Shown in pieces: positions 55,768-64,000 of a stretch of 64,000 nt of DNA. Numbering within the stretch: position 1 is the first letter of the stretch; each line of letters begins with the position of its first letter. Below the pieces are notes generated by a model. The model saw only the letters and a program-made list of their open reading frames with translations, did no database searches and was not told the DNA's origin. Source of the stretch: Campanula takesimana (Eukaryota; Streptophyta; Magnoliopsida; Asterales; Campanulaceae); contig JAOWBW010000268.1 in NCBI GenBank assembly GCA_026119855.1, positions 1,199,480-1,263,479 on the forward strand, given 5' to 3'. The translations under genes and the position numbers were made by a program.

Positions 55768-56370
55768 ATGGCCCGGACCTTCTGGTCATTCAAGCGGGCG
55801 CCTGGTCCTTTGCAGGCGGGCGCCTGGTGCTGCCGACAGGAAAATTCCTAATTCGATTAGGAAAGGTTTTTGGCACAAGTTACCTATTTGGAATATGTCT
55901 TAATTGTGTATAAAAACCCCAATTCGGCCAGACCATATAGACTAGTGCTTTTGTGAGTCTCAAAGAGTTTGAGAGAGATTTTATTTTGTTCTAAGATATC
56001 ATTGATTGAGGAACAAAATAATTCACAAATAAATTCCATATAGTTCTTTATTATATTGTGAAAGTGTGTTTCATAATATTGGTCTAGCAACCAAGATCAA
56101 AGAAGCTCCTTTGATATTCGTTCGAAGTGTGGATACCGCTAGAGGGTGAAAATCATCATCTTCAAAGTTCGTGTTCAAGCTTTGTGATCGTGATCAAGTC
56201 TTCAAATCTCCACCAAAGACCAAGAGAAAATTTGATAGCCATCAAGGGTTAGTTTTTCCTTTATTCATCATGTTGTATTTGATTTAATCATATGAACGGA
56301 TCCATGGCTTTGGGTTTCTTAAAATTTTAATTGCTATATTCCGCTGTGCATGTTACTTGAAAACCCAACA
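55658..56370 (+). repeat. CopE 3' LTR, 5'-truncated
   Basis: Begins at CTATATTAGGGTCGAAGG, matching the 5' LTR from about 52719 with a small gap, and runs to CCCAACA. It keeps words, TATA box, R and U5. Confidence 0.9.
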
Positions 56371-56375
56371 CTTTG

Positions 56376-59210
56376 GTACGTAGCCCCAGCGTTCCTTAGC
56401 CCGAACGGCATGACTGTGTAGCAGAAAGTGCCCCATGGTGTTGTGAAAGCTGTCTTGTGTTGGTCCTCCTCGGACATGAGAATCTGATTGTAACCGGCAA
56501 AACCGTCCATAAACGAGCGGACTTCATAGTTGGCAGTCGAATCGATGAGCATGTCAATGTTTGGTAGCGGAAAATCATCTTTCGGGGAAGCTTTGTTCAA
56601 ATCCTGGAAGTCCACATAAACTCAAACCTTGCCGTTTGCCTTTCTGACTGTCACAATGTTGGCTAACCAAGTCGGATACCCAATGACTTTGATGAAACCC
56701 ACACTGAGGAGCTTTTCAATCTCTTCTTTGACTTGTAGGGACCATTCTGGCTTGATCTTTCTGAGTTTCTGCTTTACTGGCTTGGCGTCCTCTCTGATCG
56801 GAATTCTGTGCTCTGCGACCTTTCTGTCCAAACCTGGCATGTCTCTGTACGACCATGCGAATACATCCACAAATTCTTTGAGCAGTGCAGTCAATCTGTC
56901 TCTGTCTTCCCCCTTGAAGAAGCTGCCTATCTTCGTTTCTTTTGGCTCTTCGTCGGTACCCAGATTAACAACATGCAATTCCTCATCAGCCCCTGGACCA
57001 TTTTCACCACGACAACGAACCTGTTGAGCTATTTCATTTAAGTATGTTATGTTTTCGTGGTCTATTTCATCATAATTTGAATCGTTATTAACTTGTTCAT
57101 TAAGTTCGTTATTAGTTAATTCATCATTTATGATGTTTGCAATCTCGGGGTACTCAGAAATATCGAATTTTTCATTAGCAAAGAAAGGAAACACACGCTC
57201 GGCTATGGCCTCCATATCCTCTTGGGTGAGGGTATTAGAAACACTCTCGGACTCGAAAGTAAGTGTGAGCCGCTCTTCCTTTGTTGCTGTGCGGGGTATG
57301 CAACCCATTTCTCGGACTAAAAATTCCTCGGATACCATGGGCCCCTTCGTAGAATACCAGTTGTTGATTGGCTCGGAGTTTGGCTGGATCTCGCTGATAG
57401 ATGGACTCTCCATTTCTGTGTTGTCGGAGATGGCGTTGACTTGACAATCGTCCATGATGATAAATTCTTCGAACATGGAGGCTAGATCGGATAGTTCTTC
57501 CCCCACGGTAATCTCTACCTCGGATATCATAGTCACTTTCTTGCCCCACCACTCTCGGGGTGACATTGGAATATGCTCCCTTTCTCGTGTCGGGATTTCG
57601 CAATCAGTGAAGATCTCGAGGCCAGGTTTTCTGACACCCTTGTCGTTAACCCATGGCTCGGGAAAGATCATGTATGGAACATCTTCCCCTTGGCGAACAA
57701 AATAACCGTTTAGTGTGTTGTGGTAAGGCCTCAAGTCGGGGATTTCATATTGTCGACTTTCTTTGCGAGCTCGGGTCTTTTGATTCTTGACTTCTTGCTC
57801 ATACTTTAAGTCATCTTCGGTAGGCTCGTATCCCAAACCAAACTTGTTTCCGACAAAAAGAACCTCTACGGGGTGCAATATCCCTTGTTGATGCTTCCCT
57901 AGGCCTAGACCGGGAAAGTGATTCATGCTCCTCATCATACGGAGGATTTTAGGATTACCGAGGGTCCATTGCCCATTTCCCCCTTCTTTGTCGATGGCGT
58001 TGACACCAGAGAGAGTGGAATCTTCTATCCCGTGTTGAACTTGGTGAACGGGTTGTCCCCCATTTCTGTGGATGGTGACATTCTCGGCCATGACGGTGAC
58101 TATCTCGTCCCCATTTCTGATCTTGACACATTGATGGAGAGTGGAAGGGACATCATTGGAACTGTGGATCCAAGGTCGGCCCAAAAGTAAGTTGAACGAA
58201 GCTGGGATATCAAGTACTTGGAATGGGACGGACATGATCATGCTTCCAAATTCGATATCGACTTCTAGCATTCCCATGACTATACGGGCAGTGCTGTCGT
58301 ACCCTCTAATGACTTGGGTAGAAGGTTGTAAATCGGAGCTTTTGAGCCCCAGTATGCCCATGACTCGGCTAGGCATTAAGTTGAGTGCGGAACCACCGTC
58401 TACTAAAACTCTTGAAATGGGTCTCCCCCTTGCCTTTACTTTGAGGTAGATGACTTCATTGTGATCGGACACAAATGGTGGGAGGTCCATGTCGGCAAAA
58501 GTGATGACATTGCCGAAGTGAATGTGACCTATCATTGCTGTGAGGTCTTCAGGAGTTGTGTCGGGAGAGACTGATGTGTCATCCAAGTTCTTGATGACGA
58601 GGTCTCGGTGCTTTGATGATGCAATAAGGTCCCAGATGGATATGTTGGCTTGTGTCTTCTTGAGTTGTGTTAACAAAGGATCTTCGGGTATGCCGCGTGC
58701 TTGCGATCTTGGAAAAGAGGTATTGGTTGCTGTATTTGTGGGAACCGAGGCGCTCGCTATTACCCGTCCAGTGCGGGTGAGCACATTCACGGACCCTTGT
58801 AGCTTCTTCTTCCTATTCTCTAAGACTTCCCTCATAATCTCATCATAAGTCACAACATAACAAGAATTATCAAGTTTATTCATGCCATCGGAGCCCTCAT
58901 TCACAATTGGGATCGAATGAGCGGTTCCTTCAAACTCTCCTACCTCTATTACATTGACACCACCCTCATTAGGGATTATGAATTCCTTCTTGTCTATAAG
59001 GTCTTGGATGGTATTGCGGATGGAGAAGCAATCCTCGGTGAGGTGGCCGGTGCATTGATGGTAGTCACACCACTTGTGGTGGGCATGGTTAGGACGGAGC
59101 AGTTGTGGTTGCTTGTACCCTTGAAGAGGAGTGATTTTTCCCTTGGCCTTTAGAGCTTCATAGGCCTCAGTGATGGTCATGCCATTGAGAGGAGTGTAGA
59201 CGCGGTCGTA
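56376..59210 (-). pseudogene. TatB pol, N-terminal part (protease and start of RT)
   Basis: In frame with the gag above it. From the 59180 start codon: zinc-knuckle-like WCDYHQCTGHLTEDC (residues 37-51), aspartic protease VLVDGGSALNLMPS with the Tat-type DGG near 260-275, and G-patch-like GLGLGKHQQGI near 435. A long acidic spacer follows, then RT from about 790 (IKPEWSLQVKEEIEKLLSVG). TGA at 56622-56624 interrupts GKV-VYVDF where Arg is expected (CGA to TGA). RT continues in frame (DFQDLNKASPKDDFPLPNID, MPFGLRNAGATYQ) to the CopE insertion. The TAA at 59211 separating it from gag probably replaced a Gln codon. Confidence 0.9.
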
Positions 59211-60275
59211 TTAGAACCGCTTGCCTTGTGGTGGAGGGACCTTCTTGTAATTCCCCTTGTCGGTAGTAACGGCATTGACAGAAGCCTCTTTGTTTGAATT
59301 ATAGGCGGCCTTGTAACGGTAAGTAGGAGTGGCTTTCTTAATCTCCATGAGCAAGTCATCCATGCGTACCCCCGCCTCATACATTTGGGAGAAGTTGGAG
59401 TAGCAAGCCCCACTTAGGTGGGTGCGGAGATCAATCTTGAGACACTTGAGGAAAATGTCCATTTGCTCCTTTGTGTTTGGCCTCTCAACAATTTCAGAGA
59501 GCTTGTCATTCCATCTCCTTGTGAAGTCAATGAAGGACTCGTTGTCTCTTTGAGTGGTGTTCTCGAGCTCTTTCCTTGTGGGCCGGTGAGTGGTGTTGCC
59601 TTGATATTGATTTTTGAAGGCAAGCATAGCGGCATCCCAATCAAGATGGACAGTGAGCGGGAGAGTTGCATACCAATCTTTTGCCGCCCCCTCGAGGGTG
59701 AGAGGAAAGCATTGAGCCATAACTTTTAGGGAGACCTTCTTCGGAACCATAGCCCAAATGTAAGTCTCGATGTGAGCCATCGGGCATGAGTTGCCTTTAA
59801 ACTTGCTAATGTCGGGCATCTTGAACTTGTCGGGGAGAGAGGCCATTGTGCTCATAAGAATGGATGACTGAAAAAGGCTTGTGTTGGAGCCTTTTCCCAT
59901 GTTGAGGTCGTCAAATTTCTGATCAATGTAGGCCATGATGGAATCGACCATTTTGTGGTCGTTGTTGTCGGTGCTTGGTTCCTCCACTTTTTTGGTACGG
60001 GTACTAACATATAGGCTTTCAAACAAGCCTTGGGTCCACTCGGATTCCTCATTGTCATTAACCCCCTTGTTCTTGGAGAGCTTGAGAAGCTTGGCTTTCA
60101 ATTGGTCGACCTCGGCCTCGTGGGCCTCCCTTTGACTGTCGACATGAGCTTGCCACAAGGATTCTTTGGTTTAAGCCTCATTGTTGAGAGTTGTGACTTG
60201 TTGTTGAAAATTTTGGACCATGGCAGAGAGTTTCTCGAGAGTCATGGTGTTGTTGGTGCTGGAGTCGCCGGCCAT
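59211..60275 (-). pseudogene. TatB Gag, two nonsense codons
   Basis: Starts at the ATG at 60275 (MAGDSSTNNTMTLEKL). TAA at 60171-60173 follows LNNEA; the frame then runs open to a second TAA at 59211-59213 after QGKRF, with pol continuing in frame. Landmarks shared with TatA Gag: FKMPDISKFKGN, YIWAMVPKKVS, AMLAFKNQYQGN, KEQMDIFLKCLKIDLRTHLSGA. The N-terminal part is a charged coiled coil. Residues after the gag domain are neutral to basic, unlike the acidic tail in TatA. Confidence 0.9.
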
Positions 60276-61258
60276 TGATGATGCAGAAGCTGTTGGAGTG
60301 ATCGGTTCACGGACAAACCTGTTGGATGAATCCCTGTAGACGCGGAGAGTACCAATCGGACCTATAATTGGAGAAGTAGCCCTTGACAGTCTCGGTTCAC
60401 ACTTTCGGTCCATGAAGAGGTTGAGAACACACAGTTGGGCACACGACTCGAACCACATAAGAAAAGGACTCTTTTTTTCTTTTTTCTTTTTTTATAAGTC
60501 GGAGGGAACGGGTCCCTTTTGGGGTTTCTAAGAAGATAATGGAATCGTCACACTAGTATATAGACCATCTCGCGATCCCATATACTCATCGGATTCCACC
60601 GCGTTTGTGAATCCTACATGTATCGGGATTAAACTAAATTAATGTAGTAAAGCATACATGCGGGGACGGATTTTTATTTTCGTCCAAGATAACAACTTTT
60701 GGGGACGGATTTTTATTGCGTCCATTTCAACAAGTTGGCATGTATGATTTGAAAACATTAGTTTAGGGAAATCTCGGTACATGAAAACCGACTTGATCAC
60801 GGAGTGTTAGACCCTAACTAGAATTGTGTGGTTTGTGCTCGGCTAAAGAGAGGCTTAAAGGTCACCCCCGGCATGTAGTCATGAACTACGCCACGGGCTG
60901 AGGTTTACCGCTTCAAAAGAGTCAAGGTCGACGGGCCTCGACGGGTTTGGGGTTGGACTTGTGCGACTCGATAGTGAGCAATTCATAGGAGTAATGTGCA
61001 TGTAGTGTGAGGTCTATCGCGTGACAAATTTTTTTTTTACTTTTTTTATTTTTTTTATTTTTTTTTTGAAAATAAAAGATAAAAAAACACATAAGCACGT
61101 AAATTACAACTCCCGAATCACCCGTGTGACCGGTAAATAAACACAAAATTAAAACAGTCCAAGGGTCCAATTCTGTTCTGATACAGGCAACTATGCCCAC
61201 ACCCCACTGTTTTGTTCAGTCCCTGAAACCTGTTCTTGTCCTGGAAATTGGCCCAGAA

Positions 61259-61525
61259 GCGCGCGCCTCAGGCTGGTGTTGTGGAAAGCGCGCGCCTGGC
61301 GCATTGTATATGGGAGGCGCCCGCTTCTGGGCTGACCTGTCAGATTGTCAGAAACTTATGGACTCAGGGGATTGCCCTGGTCCTGATTGTGTGATGAAAC
61401 CCCTGCAATGTTTGTTAGCATGAAATAATAGGAAGAATAGGAAGAACACATGGAAGGTGGGCGATTCTGGAATTTGATGTGGGACACGCGCGCTTTGGAC
61501 AATGAAGGTCCGAGGCGCGCGCTTC
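61259..61525 (-). promoter_or_regulatory. TatB leader word arrays, 29-bp pitch
   Basis: Given on plus: AAGCGCGCGCCTCAGG, AAGCGCGCGCCTGGCG and AGGCGCCCGCTTCTGG start at 61259, 61288 and 61317 (29, 29). A second group, CACGCGCGCTTTGG and GGCGCGCGCTTCCC, has its CGCGCGCTT part at 61487 and 61516 (29). Both lie between the PBS and gag. TatA has the same triplet-plus-pair arrangement. Confidence 0.82.
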
Positions 61526-61593
61526 CCATATCAATTTCCAGAATGCCCAGAAAAGTGAATTATGAACAGAAACACAAGTTTAAACCTCAAGCA

Positions 61594-61612
61594 GTCCCCA
61601 GCGGAGTCGCCA
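61594..61612 (-). other. TatB primer binding site
   Basis: Minus strand TGGCGACTCCGCTGGGGAC, one base after the 5' LTR. Not the tRNA-Met type. Similar sites lie at 33473-33491 and, deleted, at 3684-3697. Confidence 0.75.
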
Positions 61613-61613
61613 C

Positions 61614-62639
61614 TGTAGATACCCCGGGGGAGCCGCGGCTTGGCTAGAGCGCGCGGGTCACCCTAGGATGTCCACTTGGTTTTAAGAGTCGCCACCCACG
61701 TTTTTGAGGAACGTAAGAAAACCTAAAGAAAGCCAATTTTTTTTTGAAAACCAGAGATTCGGGAGAGAAGGGTTCGGGGGTTAGGTTACGAAATGGGAAG
61801 TACTTAAACACCCATTTCGCCCGAGCAAAGTCGGTCTTGTTTGTTCATAATTCACTTTAAAGATAAATGTGTTCTTCCTATTTGAATAGTGATAAAACAA
61901 AAAGGGTTTTATTGTTTAAAATGTAGGGACATAACTCCTAGGACAATTCAATGTAATGAAAGGGCCATTGGTGTCATGTCCCAAATGGTTTTGGGGTGAT
62001 TGCACATTTGATTGAAGAAGAAGAAGAAGAAGAAGAAGAAGAAGAAGAAGAAGAAGAATAAAGTCAAGACATTTTACCTATAATATCCTTCAAAGAGAAC
62101 CTCTTGAAAAGTCTTGAAGAAGAGGTTGAATACTTGGAGGGAATATCTTTAGTAAATTGCCTAGAGTAAGGTTTAAGGTGGGAAATTCTTAAGGTGCCAA
62201 AAGAGGTCAAAAAAGGGTCTAAAAGTCCTCCTCTCCAATGATGGATTGGAGGGGTTTTTATAGTTGAAAAATGGGAGTTTTTGGAGCCAAACGGAGTCTC
62301 CAAGAAATCTTTCCCGGGCAAAATCATGTATAATGAGCAAGGGAGAGATTCTTGGGCAGAATCTGTAACTGACGCACCCCAGAAGCGCGCGCATCCCACC
62401 TAGGCGGCGGAAGGCGCGCGCGTCTGGCCTCAAGGGACGGAGGCGCGCGACTCTGAAAGGCAAAATCTGACAGAATGGACTAGAAAGTTAGAACTGTTAT
62501 TCAGTTTAGTCCCTAGACTTAACGGAGCCCATCTGGAACTTAACCAAAGTAACAGAAACTAACAGAAAACACTTAAAAGAGGGAGAAACACAAAATCAAT
62601 GTGCAATCGGGGTGAGCGGTCCAAGGCGGGGTGTCTACA
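61614..62639 (-). repeat. TatB 5' LTR
   Basis: 1026 bp. On minus it starts TGTAGACACCCCGCC, as TatA does. Words (62385, 62414, 62443; 29-bp steps) lie upstream of TATA (62255-62263) and the CTCCAAT/ATTGGAG hairpin (62233-62251). A (GAA)n run lies at 62014-62059. Confidence 0.93.
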
Positions 62640-63424
62640 AGTACGTGCAGCATGAGTGCAATCCACGTACAGATTTCGTGCAAGTGTATATTTCGTGCAG
62701 AAAACATCCAGAGGGCGTGCAAAAAATGGTACAAAATATGTACATGAAGCGTATGGGGTATGAAGAAGTTGCTTGATGTGCAGGAGAATTCAAAGATGGA
62801 AGAGATACTTGATTCTCCATTGAACAGCTAGGAGGAAGGTTGTGTGGTCGCCTTCGTCTGTGAGATGTGGAGAATTGATGTGGTAGCTAACTTGGTAGCT
62901 CGTGAGGTAGATGATGTTGTACATCACATACAACATGTTTTGCATGGGTTTTTCCTAGAATGCGAGGATGGCGGGGGCCGAGATCGCCATGGTGGGAGAA
63001 ATTTCGCAAGTAACGGTATGTTGGTAGAAATTTAGTTGTGAAGGCTGGACAACAAGAGTGACAACATGAGCGTTATCCAGAACTAGTTGCAGATATGTTG
63101 CCTTGGTACACAGAAAAACCAAGACTGTGAAAGCACATGATCGCATAGGGGTTCATGGATAGAAACAAGGAATAGACGAGCGGAGATGATTGCATGGAGG
63201 ATCACCTTGGAAAGTGAAGACTCGTGGCAAGAGAAGTTTCCAGTAGTTATGTTGAAGACCTACGCTTCACTTCAACTCGTTTGTGTGGGCTTTGTGGAGC
63301 CTAATGATGAAACTTTTGGCAAAAGTCGAATGTAGTGGTGACAATGTTTGAAGTGTCATTATCGGGTGGGAGTTTTGACGCAGATGGTAGTCACGTGATT
63401 TGGTTTAGTCTCCAGGTGGAAGAT

Positions 63425-63600
63425 TGTTGGGTTGTGGAGACAAAACCTAGAAGGAAAAGGAAATTAAATTTGAGTCATATAAGAATTCATAGAATTCCTT
63501 ATTTGACTAGGTTGGAATTTAATTTTCCTTGGGATTCTTTGTTTAAGTGGATTTAGGAATTTAATTATTCCGGGTTTCCTACTTAGTTTAGGGTTTGGAC
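63425..63600 (+). repeat. CopC 3' LTR, interrupted by CopF
   Basis: Matches 34143-34318 nearly throughout and stops at GGGTTTGGAC, where a TGTTGG LTR start follows. The polypurine tract is just upstream. Confidence 0.88.
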
Positions 63601-64000
63601 TGTTGGTGTGTATGCCCTAGGCATGTTATTTGAATGATTAATGTTATCATTTGATTTATGCTTTAATAAAGATATTGAATGTTTGATTATTATATTTTTT
63701 ACATTTTTATTATAATAATCTCCGTCCCTGATAATTATGATTAATTATTAGTATAAGTTTAATAGATAATCATATGATTATTATGTGTATGCGATACAAT
63801 TAGACTTATGGGTATTTTTTGGAGAACAAATACTGGATTAACCCCATGAGATTTATGTCATGGTCAGAATGTCATAATTAAGTCTCATATAGTTATATCA
63901 CTGGAATCTCTAGACCTGAGGTTATTACAGTCTTCCACATAATGAACATTACGTTTGACATATTCAAACGTTACCCTTAACCGGGTATCTATAAAGAATA
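63601..64000 (+). mobile_element. CopF: start of another Angela-like LTR
   Basis: TGTTGGTGTGTATGCCCTAGGC and the following 400 bp align with the first part of the CopA, CopD and CopE LTRs (TAATAATCTCCGTCCC, GTTTGACATATTCAAACG). It runs off the window. The word region, about 830 bp into such LTRs, is not reached. The expected TSD is TGGAC (63596-63600). Confidence 0.85.

Larger units (their letters stand above)
51921..56370 (+). mobile_element. CopE: internally deleted Angela-like copia element, TSD CTTTG
   Basis: 4450 bp between perfect duplications CTTTG (51916-51920 and 56371-56375), inserted in the RT of TatB. 5' LTR 51921-53435 (1515 bp); PBS TGGTATCAGAGC 53437-53448; leader; gag start at 55045. 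At about 55658 the sequence jumps from gag into the middle of the 3' LTR, so the rest of gag, all of pol and the first ~0.8 kb of the 3' LTR are gone. The remaining LTR part (55658-56370) is nearly identical to the 5' LTR, so insertion and deletion are recent. It is closely similar to CopD apart from the word regions. Confidence 0.93.
35044..62639 (-). mobile_element. TatB: Tat-like Ty3/gypsy element with antisense genes, TSD AGTAC
   Basis: LTRs 35044-36077 and 61614-62639 inside perfect duplications AGTAC (35039-35043 and 62640-62644). Coding direction is minus. It spans 27,596 bp, of which CopD and CopE plus their duplications take 12,915, leaving about 14.7 kb. Order on the minus strand: LTR, PBS, leader with word arrays, gag-pol in one frame (60275 to 49394, broken), then about 4.9 kb with two genes on the opposite strand, the tandem array, the polypurine tract and the LTR. 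LTRs differ at roughly 25-30 sites by hand count (2-3%) plus a GAA microsatellite. Tat lineage is supported by the DGG protease motif, the GLGLGKHQQG G-patch-like motif, the extra RNase H domain, PBS type and the long repeat-bearing 3' region. Confidence 0.93.
34143..63600 (+). mobile_element. CopC: small non-autonomous copia-type element, split by TatB
   Basis: 5' LTR 34143-34756 (614 bp, TGTTGGG..CCCCAACA) and PBS TGGTATCAGAGC at 34759-34770. A short internal part (34771-35043 and 62645-63424, about 1.05 kb without the insertion) leads to a polypurine tract CAGGTGGAAGAT and the first 176 bp of the 3' LTR (63425-63600), where CopF interrupts. The internal part encodes nothing recognisable, so it is a TRIM/LARD-like dependent element. 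It is the oldest layer of the nest on this side. Confidence 0.85.

Noticed and set aside
56629..59153. Several plus-strand frames of 75-130 codons opposite TatB pol
   Set aside because: Antisense shadows of pol; unlike the PMD gene they have no splice sites, domain or TATA box.
62844..63035. 63-codon frame in the CopC internal region
   Set aside because: Short, no motif; the element appears non-coding.

Overview
This is a flowering-plant nuclear window built almost entirely of transposable elements, with one recognisable host gene. The evidence is nested LTR retrotransposons primed by tRNA-Met (PBS TGGTATCAGAGC) or by a Tat-type primer, Stowaway, hAT and Mutator-like MITEs, a Helitron-type end, a tRNA-derived SINE, and an intact DOG1-domain gene on the minus strand at 31376-32098. 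The species cannot be fixed from the sequence; a dicot is my guess.

Layout. 1-15304: an old Angela-like Ty1/copia element (CopA, 5' LTR outside the window), split by a Tat-like Ty3/gypsy element (TatA, 2388-11666, TSD GGTTG). 15305-23861: an inverted piece of Angela LTR, an inverted-repeat/microsatellite block, an AT-rich 51-52 bp minisatellite split by a 2.1 kb probable solo LTR (SoloG, 16456-18563), then MITEs, a Helitron end and a 1.3 kb Mutator-like foldback. 23862-30207: a decayed copia element (CopB) with a SINE in its 3' LTR. 30208-34142: the host island with the DOG1-like gene, a hAT MITE and a Tat-type LTR end. 34143-63600: a small copia element (CopC) holding a 27.6 kb minus-strand Tat-like element (TatB, 35044-62639, TSD AGTAC). 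TatB itself contains two Angela-like copia elements, CopD (38267-46721, TSD GTATA) and CopE (51921-56370, TSD CTTTG). 63601-64000: the start of another Angela-like LTR (CopF) inside the 3' LTR of CopC.

TatB without its insertions is about 14.7 kb. It has gag-pol on the minus strand and, beyond pol, two genes in the opposite direction: a four-exon plant mobile domain (PMD) gene, now with four nonsense codons, and a 139-codon basic ORF. Each has its own TATA box.

The most unusual signal is a set of short GC-rich, near-palindromic words in regularly spaced arrays. They occur upstream of the TATA box in U3 and again in the untranslated leader of the same element; in TatB they also lie upstream of both antisense genes. 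The word differs from element to element. The spacing is nearly constant: 22 bp within pairs in CopB, CopD and CopE (21 and 22 in SoloG), 29 bp in TatA and TatB (one interval of 28), 33-34 bp in CopA. CopD and CopE have closely similar flanks but different words, as if the cassettes were exchanged or rewritten in register at two sites. I know of no named element that explains this. All positions and difference counts were read by hand.
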